The notes beneath the pieces are model-generated. The model had not been told where the DNA came from. It ran no database searches and worked only from the letters and a program-made list of their open reading frames with translations. A DNA stretch of 64,000 nt from an uncultured Bacteroidota bacterium (GTDB taxonomy: Bacteria; Bacteroidota; Bacteroidia; AKYH767-A; JABDAW01): positions 37,246 through 101,245 of the forward strand of contig CAIMUP010000104.1 in the NCBI GenBank assembly GCA_903844645.1, written 5' to 3'. Shown in pieces: positions 45,708 through 53,781 of the stretch (within the stretch, counting starts at the first letter, position 1; every line of letters starts with the position of its first letter). A program made the translations under genes and the position numbers.

Positions 45708-47186
45708 ATGAAAAAGCAATTTGTTCTCTCCGTTTTATGCCTCTTGATGATGGCTCCGATAGTTCACGGAGCCACTGTGGACTCGTGTCTCGCGACCTGT
45801 ACATTTAATATTCCAGGCAAAGGACCGTTCCTCGAAACGTACCTTTCAGTGCTCGGAAAAGGGATTACCTATCGCAAAAATAATAATGGAAAATTCCAGG
45901 GCGCAATAGAAGTTTCGATACGGATTAAGAAAGATACGACGACTTTTTATACCGACAGATATAATTTATTAAGCCCCGAAACGAGTGATACTACCAAGGA
46001 TTTGAAAGACTTTATAGACCAACAACGGATACCTTTACCGAATGGAGATTATGTTTTAAGCCTCGGTATTGTGGATAAAAACAATCGCGAAAAACCCTTT
46101 GAAGGCAAGACGAATATCCATGTTAATTACCCCGAAAATGTCCCAGCAATATCGGGTATCGAACTCCTCGAATCGTTTAATAAAACTACGAACCAGAACA
46201 TCTTGACTAAAAATGGATATGATTTAATCCCTTTTATATCTAACTATTATCCTAAAAGTATTCACAGTATAAAGTTTTATGCCGAGGTATATAATTCAAA
46301 GAAAATAGAGGGCAATAAATACCTCGTGAAGTATTATATCGAACAATCAAATTCAAAGAAAATATTGGGCGATTATAGTCGGTTTATTAAGATGAATCCC
46401 GAAGAAGTCAACGTCGTGATGGCAGAACTACCAATAGATTCGCTGCCCTCCGGTAATTATAATCTGGTGGTAGAAGTAAGGAATAATAAAGATGAAATGA
46501 TCGCCTATAAAGATTACTTTTTTCAGCGGCAAAACGCCATTGCTTTACCCCAAATAAAGATGAATGATTATACAGGAATAGATATTAACAATACCTTCGT
46601 TGCCACCTTTAATAACAAAGATACCTTGTTCTCGATGATCCTTTCTCTTCGCCCTATTTCCAATCAAATGGAAAACGATTTTACTGATAACTATTTTCAT
46701 AAAGATACCCCCGCTAAAGATTCGTTGTTGATGAAGAAATACTTCTATGATTTCTGGGTAAAACGCGACGATAAAAATCCGGCAAAGGCATGGGCAGCGT
46801 ATCGCGAACAAGTAATCAAAGTTCAAAAGCTATACGGCACCGCATTTCGTAAAGGATATGACACCGACAGAGGAAGAATTTATTTAAGGTATGGTACGCC
46901 TAATATTATTACTCCTGGCAGCGATGACCCTGCTGCTTTGCCGTACGAGATATGGCAATATTATGTATTAAATAATCAATCAAACCGAAAGTTTCTTTTC
47001 TATGAACCTAATGAAGGTAACAACGAATACGTTATCCTACATTCCGATGTAAAAGGGGAAATACAAGCCAATGACTGGCAAAAAACTTTGTACAATAGGT
47101 CCTATACAAATCATGATATAGACGCTACTAAAGTGCCGGATAGGATTGGTGGAAGATCGAACATTATCTTCGACAATCCTCGATAG
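45708..47186 (+). CDS. GWxTD domain protein
   Basis: A 492-residue exported protein (signal peptide 1-21, ending V-H-G-A-T). The C-terminal third carries the GWxTD-domain pattern: F-W-V-K-R-D near 347, then Y-R-E-Q-V near 362, then D-R-G-R-I-Y-L-R-Y-G-T-P near 389 and Y-E-I-W-Q-Y-Y. These proteins are found in Bacteroidota and a few other phyla; their function is not known. The middle (about 30-300) is beta-rich. No operon partner is evident beyond the glycosyltransferase 32 bp downstream. Confidence 0.85.
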   Translation: MKKQFVLSVLCLLMMAPIVHGATVDSCLATCTFNIPGKGPFLETYLSVLGKGITYRKNNNGKFQGAIEVSIRIKKDTTTFYTDRYNLLSPETSDTTKDLKDFIDQQRIPLPNGDYVLSLGIVDKNNREKPFEGKTNIHVNYPENVPAISGIELLESFNKTTNQNILTKNGYDLIPFISNYYPKSIHSIKFYAEVYNSKKIEGNKYLVKYYIEQSNSKKILGDYSRFIKMNPEEVNVVMAELPIDSLPSGNYNLVVEVRNNKDEMIAYKDYFFQRQNAIALPQIKMNDYTGIDINNTFVATFNNKDTLFSMILSLRPISNQMENDFTDNYFHKDTPAKDSLLMKKYFYDFWVKRDDKNPAKAWAAYREQVIKVQKLYGTAFRKGYDTDRGRIYLRYGTPNIITPGSDDPAALPYEIWQYYVLNNQSNRKFLFYEPNEGNNEYVILHSDVKGEIQANDWQKTLYNRSYTNHDIDATKVPDRIGGRSNIIFDNPR

Positions 47187-47218
47187 TTAAACCTGATTTT
47201 ATTCGGCATTATTTATTG

Positions 47219-48244
47219 ATGAAAGTAGCAATAGTTATTCTTAATTGGAACGGGAAAAAGTTGTTGGAACAATTCCTGCCCATCGTCATTGAACACAGTC
47301 AGGACATTGCCGAAATAGTCATTGCCGACAATGATTCCATAGACGACTCCATTGATTTCTTAAAAGAAAACTATCCTTTCATAAGATTAATCCTTAATAA
47401 AGATAATGGTGGCTTTGCTAAGGGTTATAATGATGCTCTAAAGCATGTGGATGCTGATTATTACATCCTCTTAAACTCTGATGTCGAGGTTACTTCGGGC
47501 TGGATTCAACCCGTAATTGCTCTTATGGAAATGGATAGGAGCATTGCCGCCTGCCAGCCGAAAATGTTAGCATATAACGACCGTCAAAAATTTGAATATG
47601 CGGGTGCTGCCGGCGGATTCATTGACAAATGGGGCTATCCTTTTTGCCGAGGAAGAATTTTTGGAACTCTTGAAAACGATATGGGGCAATATGACACCGA
47701 TTGCGAAATCTTTTGGGCTTCAGGAGCTTGTATGTTTATTCGGACTGAGGTCTTTCATCAGCTAAAAGGCTTCGATGAAGAGTTTTTTGCACACATGGAA
47801 GAGATAGATCTCTGTTGGAGAATTCGTAATGCCGGCTTCAAAGTTTTATTCAGCCAACAATCAACGGTTTATCATATCGGGGGCGGGACATTGCCCAAGA
47901 ATAATCCGAGAAAAACCTTCTTAAACTTCAGAAATAATCTCTTGATGGTCTATAAAAATGCCCCAGCAAAAGATTTATGGAAGATTTGTTTATTAAGATT
48001 GATATTAGATGGAATAGCAGGTATTAAATTCCTTTTAGAAGGCAACGGGAAGGACTGTATTGCCGTTGTAAAAGCACATTTTTATTTCTATAAAAACTAT
48101 CGCCACATCAATAAAAAGAGAAAGGAAGTCATTAAATCTTCGTTTGATAACAGCGGAAACTTTATATACCCCGATAGCATCGTTTTCAATTACTACCTCA
48201 AAAGAAAAAGAACCTTTATTTCCTTGAATTGGAAGAAACATTGA
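47219..48244 (+). CDS. Family 2 glycosyltransferase
   Basis: A 341-residue protein with a GT-A fold: V-I-L-N-W-N-G at residues 5-11, A-D-N-D-S-I near 38, and the metal-binding L-N-S-D-V-E-V near 90. A later motif is H-M-E-E-I-D-L-C-W-R near 195, typical of rhamnosyl- and related transferases of the WbbL group. The C-terminus is basic, suggesting membrane association. The acceptor is unknown. A TTG lies three bases upstream, but the ATG at 47219 begins the conserved motif and is the better start. Confidence 0.92.
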   Translation: MKVAIVILNWNGKKLLEQFLPIVIEHSQDIAEIVIADNDSIDDSIDFLKENYPFIRLILNKDNGGFAKGYNDALKHVDADYYILLNSDVEVTSGWIQPVIALMEMDRSIAACQPKMLAYNDRQKFEYAGAAGGFIDKWGYPFCRGRIFGTLENDMGQYDTDCEIFWASGACMFIRTEVFHQLKGFDEEFFAHMEEIDLCWRIRNAGFKVLFSQQSTVYHIGGGTLPKNNPRKTFLNFRNNLLMVYKNAPAKDLWKICLLRLILDGIAGIKFLLEGNGKDCIAVVKAHFYFYKNYRHINKKRKEVIKSSFDNSGNFIYPDSIVFNYYLKRKRTFISLNWKKH

Positions 48245-48321
48245 GGACTTATCTTACTGAAAGGAGAAAATCTTCAGGATTAGATACGAAGGGGTGTCTT
48301 CATTACGCCGATTTATTTTAG

Positions 48322-48329
48322 TAGTTTTG
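48322..48329 (+). promoter_or_regulatory. -7 promoter element of the M16-like gene
   Basis: TAGTTTTG then CGGCATT, an exact match, 23 nt before the ATG at 48353. Confidence 0.5.
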
Positions 48330-48352
48330 CGGCATTAATTATTAATAACAAC

Positions 48353-49657
48353 ATGGATACATTAGACAGAACGCTTGCGCCGCCTTTCGGGAAGATTGGG
48401 AGGGTGGATTTTATAAAACATCAGGAATATAAACTGGATAATGGGATTCCGGTGTACCTAATTAATGCGGGAACGGAGGAACTGTCGCGGGTTGAATTTA
48501 TGTTCGATGGCGGGGATTGGTATGCCAATAAACCCTTGATTGCGAACATGACCAATGCGATGCTGAATGAGGGAACCAAGCATCGGAGCGGGACGGAATT
48601 GTCAGAGAAGATTGATTATTTCGGGGCGTTTTTGGAGACGGAGGCGCAGCAAGATTTTTCTTTCATCAGCCTCTATTCTTTAAACAAACATCTGGAGAAT
48701 GTCATGCCTTATTTTAGGGAGGCTGTTGTGGATTCGGTGTTTCCGGAGAAGGAGTTTAATATCCTTATCGAGAATAAAAAGCAGAAGTGGTTTGTGAGTA
48801 ATGAGAAGGTTGGCGATGTATGTCGGAAGCACTTCAATCGCTTCCTGTTCGGGGATCATCATCCTTATTCTTTGATTGCTGTTGAAGGGGATTTTGATAA
48901 CCTGAAGCGAGAAGATTTGATTCGCTTTTATACGAATCAATATAAGAGTAATCGGTGTCAGATAATTGTTGCAGGGAAGGTTGATGAATCGGTTGTTTCG
49001 TTGTTGAATAAACAGTTTGGTGGGAATGATTGGAGCGGCATCGGGATTACAAATCCCAACCAGCAAAATCCTTCTGCCTACACCATTAATCCATTAGAAG
49101 AAAAGAAGAATTTTATTGCCAAGGAAGGAGCTGTACAGAATGCTATTCGCATTGGGAAAAGAATGTTCAATAAGACACATGAAGATTACCTTCCAATGAC
49201 GATTCTGAATACTGTTCTTGGTGGGTATTTTGGCTCTCGGTTGATGACTAATATCAGGGAAGATAAGGGTTATACTTATGGCATCGGATCGGGGATGGCT
49301 TCGCTCTTGCATGATGGAATGTTCTACATCGGAACCGAAGTAGGAGCTGATGTTTGCAGCAGTGCCTTGGAAGAAATTTATAAAGAAATAAATATTCTGC
49401 GTACAGACTTGATTCCCGATGAAGAACTTGATTTAGTAAAGAATTATCTGATGGGTTCTTATCTCAAGAGTTTGGATGGACCGTTTGCTTTAGCTGATAA
49501 ATATATGGGTATAAAAGTTTATGGCTTGGATTATTCTTTCTATGATAAATACCTTGCCACGCTGAAGGATGTTTCTTCTAAACAATTATTAGAATTGGCG
49601 AAGCAATATTTAGATCCTGATTCGATGCATGAATTGGTGGTCGGGAAGAAGGATTAG
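48353..49657 (+). CDS. M16-family peptidase homologue lacking the zinc site
   Basis: A 434-residue protein with the two-lobed M16 (pitrilysin/MPP) fold: N-terminal lobe with F-M-F-D-G-G-D, and a second lobe with T-I-L-N-T-V-L-G-G-Y-F-G-S-R-L-M-T-N-I-R-E-D-K-G, the highly conserved R/Y-region motif. The catalytic H-x-x-E-H is not present; the aligned positions read N65-M-T-N68-A69. It is therefore probably a non-catalytic subunit, like the partner chains in two-chain M16 enzymes. No active M16 gene is within the window. Cytoplasmic; no signal peptide. Confidence 0.85.
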   Translation: MDTLDRTLAPPFGKIGRVDFIKHQEYKLDNGIPVYLINAGTEELSRVEFMFDGGDWYANKPLIANMTNAMLNEGTKHRSGTELSEKIDYFGAFLETEAQQDFSFISLYSLNKHLENVMPYFREAVVDSVFPEKEFNILIENKKQKWFVSNEKVGDVCRKHFNRFLFGDHHPYSLIAVEGDFDNLKREDLIRFYTNQYKSNRCQIIVAGKVDESVVSLLNKQFGGNDWSGIGITNPNQQNPSAYTINPLEEKKNFIAKEGAVQNAIRIGKRMFNKTHEDYLPMTILNTVLGGYFGSRLMTNIREDKGYTYGIGSGMASLLHDGMFYIGTEVGADVCSSALEEIYKEINILRTDLIPDEELDLVKNYLMGSYLKSLDGPFALADKYMGIKVYGLDYSFYDKYLATLKDVSSKQLLELAKQYLDPDSMHELVVGKKD

Positions 49658-49711
49658 AAAGAGAATAAAAGTAGAATTATTCACATGATTTGGCATTTCC
49701 ATAAACGTTTG

Positions 49712-49719
49712 TATATTTG
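49712..49719 (+). promoter_or_regulatory. -7 promoter element of rpmH
   Basis: TATATTTG then CAGCC, an exact match, with a TTTGG about 20 nt upstream that fits the -33 element. Confidence 0.6.
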
Positions 49720-49745
49720 CAGCCTTAATAGAAATTAATAATACG

Positions 49746-49901
49746 ATGAAAAGAACGTACCAACCTTCGCAGAAGAAAAGAAGAAACAAACATGGTTTCA
49801 GAGAGCGCATGTCCACACCGAATGGTAGAAGGATATTGGCTGCCCGCAGAGCAAGAGGTAGAAAGAAATTAACTGTTTCTTCCGAAAAGACCAGTAAATA
49901 A
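49746..49901 (+). CDS. rpmH: 50S ribosomal protein L34
   Basis: A 51-residue protein beginning M-K-R-T-Y-Q-P-S, continuing with [26 protein letters not shown], which is diagnostic for bL34. It is a small basic structural protein of the large ribosomal subunit. In many bacteria rpmH sits beside rnpA and dnaA; here it is alone between an M16-like gene and a hydrolase gene, so no origin-region context is visible. A clean promoter precedes it and a hairpin terminator follows. The end S-S-E-K-T-S-K is a little longer than in many species. Confidence 0.97.
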   Translation: MKRTYQPSQKKRRNKHGFRERMSTPNGRRILAARRARGRKKLTVSSEKTSK

Positions 49902-49938
49902 TCGTTCCCGAAAGGGTTTGATTCTTGCAATAATATTG

Positions 49939-49972
49939 ATGCCGCCTCATAAAAGGGGTGGCATTTTTATTT
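49939..49972 (+). terminator. Rho-independent terminator of rpmH
   Basis: ATGCCGCCTC pairs with GGGGTGGCAT (two G-U pairs, loop ATAAAA) and is followed by TTTTTATTTT. Confidence 0.82.
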
Positions 49973-49979
49973 TCGATAG

Positions 49980-50804
49980 TTATGGTTTATTAAGAATCTT
50001 TTTAAGCACTTCATTCGCCGAATCTTTTATTAAATGATGTCCGGAATCGAGGATATGGAGGGCTCTTTTATCATTGATTCCTTTCATGAATACCTTGCCG
50101 TAGCGGGGCGGGATGATGGTATCGTGGCGACCAAAGAACAGATGCAGCTTGATAGGTTTGGTATTAATAATTGCTTTCACATGTTCTAAATCGGGGTGGA
50201 TGTTGCGGAAGAAGAGGTGGGTATCAAACACCCGTTGTCGCTTGGTTTGGGTATCTAATTGGAGGTTTAGGAACTTGAATACACTGTTCTTCACGATGCC
50301 TGTTTTATTCAATAGTTTTAAAAGGAAGAAGAATAGTCCGGGGGTGGTGATGAATTGTTTGAACATTGTTTTTCCGAGCTTTGTTTTGGTGATAAAATGA
50401 TACATCAAACTATATTTTAAACCATCGGGGGCAAAGAGGAGGACGGTATCTATTTTATCGCCAAAGAGTTCGATTAATTGCAGCGAAATCCTGCCGCCGA
50501 GGCTGTAGGCAAGCAGAGAAAATCGTTCGGTATGGTGAATGAGCAGGTATTGATTGATCAATTCTTTGAGGTCTGCAGCGTTAAATTCTGTACCTTCATT
50601 ATTCTTCTTAATTTCGCTGGTTCCATGGTGGAATAAATCGAAAGAAATGATCGTGAAATCGTTCCCGAGTGAGGGTTCTAAGGTTTTAAAATCAGTTCCA
50701 TCTCTGCCAAAGCCATGAAAGGCAAGCATGGTTTGGGTGCCGTTGCCGATGACTTGGAAGGTCATTTTATAATGTTTGTATTGGATGAAATTTTTCTCTG
50801 TCAT
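49980..50804 (-). CDS. Alpha/beta hydrolase
   Basis: A 274-residue protein of the alpha/beta-hydrolase fold. The nucleophile elbow is A-Y-S-L-G-G (Ser101), the oxyanion region is A-F-H-G-F-G near residue 30, the acid is in F-G-R-H-D-T near 226, and the His in D-S-G-H-H near 260. No signal peptide. The family hydrolyses esters or similar bonds; the substrate cannot be told. Its ATG follows the -7 element by 4 nt. Confidence 0.88.
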   Translation of the reverse strand: MTEKNFIQYKHYKMTFQVIGNGTQTMLAFHGFGRDGTDFKTLEPSLGNDFTIISFDLFHHGTSEIKKNNEGTEFNAADLKELINQYLLIHHTERFSLLAYSLGGRISLQLIELFGDKIDTVLLFAPDGLKYSLMYHFITKTKLGKTMFKQFITTPGLFFFLLKLLNKTGIVKNSVFKFLNLQLDTQTKRQRVFDTHLFFRNIHPDLEHVKAIINTKPIKLHLFFGRHDTIIPPRYGKVFMKGINDKRALHILDSGHHLIKDSANEVLKKILNKP

Positions 50805-50808
50805 GCGG

Positions 50809-50816
50809 CAAAAATA
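50809..50816 (-). promoter_or_regulatory. -7 promoter element, leaderless type (hydrolase gene)
   Basis: TATTTTTG then CCGC then ATG, with 4 nt between an exact -7 match and the start codon. Confidence 0.55.
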
Positions 50817-50877
50817 CAGGAATGGGTAAGATAAATCGTACCAAAGCGGAGGCTATGATGGGGCAACATTCAGGAAC

Positions 50878-51609
50878 TTATCCGAAGGCAGAAACTACTT
50901 TGGACAATCGGCTGATTTGGTCCTTCCCGTTTTGAGAATAGGCATAAATATCGTATTCGACACCTGGTTTCAGCCTCCGAAAATGGGTGTATCTGCCCTT
51001 GGCATTAGCCGATTTGAAGACGATTTGTCCCTTTTTTTCTTGATTAATATACAGTACGCCGTCAATCAAATCTATGGTCGCCTTCATGTCCTTTTCGAGG
51101 AGGATAAAATTGGTCATCGAGGGCTTAAAATCTATGCCATTAACTATCTTGACATCTATCGCGGAGGTGCCTACATTTTTTGCCGTTATTTCGGGTGCTT
51201 CCGGGTCTCCTTTTTTAGTTTTTATTAATTTTTGAGGGGTCAGATACGATTGCATGATATTCACCGAAGCCTCCTCGAGGGTGCTGCGGTTGGCTTCATC
51301 GTTCGCAATCGCCTCTACCTTGTCGGAGTAGGCTTTGAGCCATATTTTTCCCAGTTTCATCTTAGTTTTCACTGCCGATTTATTGGCTTTGGTGGGGGCT
51401 TTTTTACGAGCCTTGATGGCATCTTTTATCGCCTCCATGGCATCGGTTCCTTCGTTGTAAAAATCTAAGGAAATATGGGGGTCTTCGTACAGGTAATATT
51501 GCATTCCGGAGGCTATGCTGGCATCCATATATCCGATTAGCTTGCCGGGGTTGCGGATGGTGGTAAATTCCATTCTTTTGACCAATAATTTCCTTATTTT
51601 TACTGCCAT
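50878..51609 (-). CDS. Hypothetical protein, helical domain and beta-rich C-terminus
   Basis: A 243-residue cytoplasmic protein. The N-terminal ~130 residues are helical and rich in Lys (A-I-K-D-A-I-K-A-R-K-K), followed by a beta-rich half ending Y-D-I-Y-A-Y-S-Q-N-G-K-D-Q-I-S-R-L-S-K-V-V, which resembles the last strand of fibronectin-type folds. Its layout recalls the 15938 and 28232 proteins. Its ATG overlaps the end of a small upstream frame that contains palindrome array L. Function unknown. Confidence 0.72.
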   Translation of the reverse strand: MAVKIRKLLVKRMEFTTIRNPGKLIGYMDASIASGMQYYLYEDPHISLDFYNEGTDAMEAIKDAIKARKKAPTKANKSAVKTKMKLGKIWLKAYSDKVEAIANDEANRSTLEEASVNIMQSYLTPQKLIKTKKGDPEAPEITAKNVGTSAIDVKIVNGIDFKPSMTNFILLEKDMKATIDLIDGVLYINQEKKGQIVFKSANAKGRYTHFRRLKPGVEYDIYAYSQNGKDQISRLSKVVSAFG

Positions 51610-51989
51610 ATCTGTGGTGTTTTATCAAATAATTGTTGTCGTCTCTGGTCCTTATTAATGGTTAATCGGTCATTAAATACTGCGAAAAACCGATCCATAT
51701 ATGGATCGGGATTACTTACTACCTTTTCACGGTCATTCCGTTGCAAATGCCGCCCATTTATTGGTTTTTCCGACTGATCCATATATGGATCGGGGTTAAA
51801 GGTTAGTATTTGAATGCCAAACTTTAGGGAGTGGTGGGCATTTGATAGGGAATCGTCTTGATCCATATATGGATCGGCGTTATTCCTTATTATTCTATTA
51901 CCAATGAGAGGAAAAGGGTTGCCGTTTCCTGTTCTTAATCCGGCATCGGTTAAGAAGGCGTTCAAAATGGTTATTTTTTGATTCTTCAT
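51600..51989 (-). CDS. Doubtful small protein with repeated D-P-Y-M-D peptides
   Basis: A frame of 129 residues from an ATG at 51989 to a stop overlapping the ATG of the 50878-51609 gene. It contains three copies of D-P-Y-M-D, all encoded by the palindrome GATCCATATATGGATC. There is no signal peptide and no family I recognise. Because the three palindromes are 84 bp apart (a multiple of 3 as well as 21), the repeated peptides could be a by-product of array L. I list it only because it overlaps the next start codon in an operon-like way. Confidence 0.25.
   Translation of the reverse strand: MKNQKITILNAFLTDAGLRTGNGNPFPLIGNRIIRNNADPYMDQDDSLSNAHHSLKFGIQILTFNPDPYMDQSEKPINGRHLQRNDREKVVSNPDPYMDRFFAVFNDRLTINKDQRRQQLFDKTPQIWQ
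51692..51875. repeat. Array L: three 16-bp palindromes spaced 84 bp
   Basis: GATCCATATATGGATC occurs at 51692, 51776 and 51860. The spacing is 84 bp both times, four times 21. Flanks are also shared (TGATCC, GATCGG). Between palindromes the sequence is diverged. Confidence 0.9.
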
Positions 51990-52060
51990 GACATTCAATG
52001 TGGCAAAGAAACGAAATATCGGGGTATTATCGGGCATTGTTTCGATGTCCGCGATTCTTC

Positions 52061-52110
52061 CATCGTCTTGTGATAGCATCCCCTTTTCGGGGTGCTGCAA
52101 CAAGGCGATG
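52061..52110. repeat. Dispersed hairpin element, copy 7 (inverted)
   Basis: CATCGTCTTGT pairs with ACAAGGCGATG (one G-T), then AGCATCCCC with GGGGTGCT around CTTTTC. The GCTATCA and TTGCAGC motifs appear on the minus strand. Confidence 0.8.
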
Positions 52111-52128
52111 ATGGCGGTTATGGTCATG

Positions 52129-52731
52129 CTAAAACTTGCAGTTGCAGGCGGGAGAGAAGCGGATTTTGGCGTTCGGAAGGAGGGCAGAAATGCGGTCTTG
52201 GGTCTCTTGATTCATGGCAATATCCTGGAGGGCGAGGTACTTGAGGGCGGTCATGCCCTTGGCTTCATCGGGGAAGTCCGAGAGGTTGTTGTCCCAGAGA
52301 ATGAGTTGTTCCAGACTGTCTAATTTACCAACCGTTTTGGGCAATATCTCGATGTCGTTTCGGCTTAGTTCGAGGAATTTGAGGCTGCTTAAGTTCCCTA
52401 TCGCGGGGTCTATCGTAACGATGTTGTTTCGGGATAAATCGAGGTGCTGGAGGTGAGTCAGGGCAGCGATTTGTTCAGGGATTTCGGTGAGTTTATTACG
52501 TTTCAGGTTGAGGACTTGGAGGTTTTTGAATTGCCAGATTTCTTCGGGGAAGGAGTCTAATTTATGATGGCTCAAATCTAACTTATATACCTTTTCGGGA
52601 GCCTTCATCGCCTCTTTTAAGGAGATAAAAGTTCGCTCCTTGGCTAATGTTGCGGAATCGAGCAAAACATTTTGCGCAAAAGCCCCAAAGCAGAGGAAAA
52701 AAAGGGTAGTAAAGAGTATCGTTTGCTTCAT
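52129..52731 (-). CDS. Exported leucine-rich-repeat protein
   Basis: A 200-residue protein with a signal peptide (1-19, ending G-A-F-A-Q) and five leucine-rich repeats of 23 residues (for example L-Q-V-L-N-L-K-R-N-K-L-T-E-I-P, then L-Q-H-L-D-L-S-R-N-N-I, then L-K-F-L-E-L-S-R-N-D-I). The end has C-N-C, which may form a disulfide. No T9SS domain is seen, so it is probably periplasmic. It begins 12 bp after ribF and is likely co-transcribed with it. LRRs bind proteins; the partner is unknown. Confidence 0.88.
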   Translation of the reverse strand: MKQTILFTTLFFLCFGAFAQNVLLDSATLAKERTFISLKEAMKAPEKVYKLDLSHHKLDSFPEEIWQFKNLQVLNLKRNKLTEIPEQIAALTHLQHLDLSRNNIVTIDPAIGNLSSLKFLELSRNDIEILPKTVGKLDSLEQLILWDNNLSDFPDEAKGMTALKYLALQDIAMNQETQDRISALLPNAKIRFSPACNCKF

Positions 52732-52743
52732 TATTTTTGATGA

Positions 52744-53679
52744 TTAATACGTTTGGGAGAGCAGTTTTATTGTAGCCATCTTGTCTTGGTCAATCTGTAG
52801 TTTTAATTCCTCAAGAGAATTTAATTTTTTATCATCCCTTATCTTTTGTTTGAAGATAATGGTGATCGTTTGACCATAAATATCGCGGTCGAAGTCAAGA
52901 ATATTTACCTCGATGCTTTGCTTGGAACCGTGGAGGGTAGGGCGATTGCCGATATATAACATGCCTTTGAATAAATCGTCATCAACCTTCACGAGGACGG
53001 CATAAATTCCTTCAGCAGGGATGATTTTATAAGCATCTTTTACTTGGATATTCGCCGTAGGGTAGCCGATGGTCTTCCCGATAGCTTCGCCATGAATCAC
53101 CTCTCCTGTGAGTTCGAAATCATACCCAAGAAATTCGTTGGCAGTAGCAACATCTCCCTGCATTAATGCAGTACGAATCTTGGTAGAACTAACGGCGATG
53201 GAATTAATATCTTGTTCCGGTATTTCTTCCAAATCGAAATGGTAAACAGGGGCAAGTTTTTCCAACAATTCGTAGTTGCCTTCGCGCTTTTTACCGAAGT
53301 GATGGTCGTATCCTATTACCAATGTCTTCGTACCGATTGCCTCCACCAAAATATCCTTAATAAAAGCTGTCGCACTAAGCTCCGAGAAGGCTAAGGTAAA
53401 GGGATGGATGATCAGATGGTCTATCCCGAAGCTCCGAAACAAAGTCGTTCGTTCTTCGATGGTAGTAATCAGTTTCAAAGTAGTATCATCGGGGAATAAA
53501 ACCATGCGGGCATGCGGGTGGAGCGTAAGAACAATCGTTTCTCCATTTTTATTCTTCGCGATTTGTTTCAGGGTAGAAATAATCTTTTGATGCCCGACAT
53601 GTACGCCATCGAAAGTGCCGATGGTTACCACGCCGTTGTCCACTTTTTCAAACTCTTCTATCGAATGATAAACCTTCAT
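52744..53679 (-). CDS. ribF: Bifunctional riboflavin kinase / FAD synthetase
   Basis: A 311-residue protein with both activities. The N-terminal FAD-synthetase half has G-T-F-D-G-V-H-V-G-H (residues 22-31) and S-S-T-K-I-R near 163, and the C-terminal flavokinase half has G-Y-P-T-A-N near 205. It makes FMN and then FAD from riboflavin, ATP and ATP. Length is normal. A TAAGTTTG element lies upstream at 53715-53722. No FMN riboswitch is visible. The LRR gene follows closely on the same strand. Confidence 0.96.
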   Translation of the reverse strand: MKVYHSIEEFEKVDNGVVTIGTFDGVHVGHQKIISTLKQIAKNKNGETIVLTLHPHARMVLFPDDTTLKLITTIEERTTLFRSFGIDHLIIHPFTLAFSELSATAFIKDILVEAIGTKTLVIGYDHHFGKKREGNYELLEKLAPVYHFDLEEIPEQDINSIAVSSTKIRTALMQGDVATANEFLGYDFELTGEVIHGEAIGKTIGYPTANIQVKDAYKIIPAEGIYAVLVKVDDDLFKGMLYIGNRPTLHGSKQSIEVNILDFDRDIYGQTITIIFKQKIRDDKKLNSLEELKLQIDQDKMATIKLLSQTY

Positions 53680-53714
53680 AAACTATTCCCTGTCCTTTTT
53701 TATTTATAAGACTG

Positions 53715-53722
53715 CAAACTTA
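53715..53722 (-). promoter_or_regulatory. -7 promoter element of ribF
   Basis: TAAGTTTG then CAGTC, an exact match, 35 nt before the ATG at 53679. Confidence 0.45.
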
Positions 53723-53768
53723 ACTATTTCGTGGCTATCTTTCCACAGAAAATTGGTTAAACAAATCC

Positions 53769-53776
53769 TAATTTTG
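53769..53776 (+). promoter_or_regulatory. -7 promoter element, near-leaderless (GT87 gene)
   Basis: TAATTTTG then CACCG then ATG at 53782: 5 nt between an exact -7 match and the start codon. Confidence 0.55.
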
Positions 53777-53781
53777 CACCG

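Noticed and set aside
52744..53780. FMN riboswitch upstream of ribF
   Set aside because: The 5' region is about 40 nt from promoter element to ATG, too short for the conserved RFN fold, and no RFN sequence blocks are seen.
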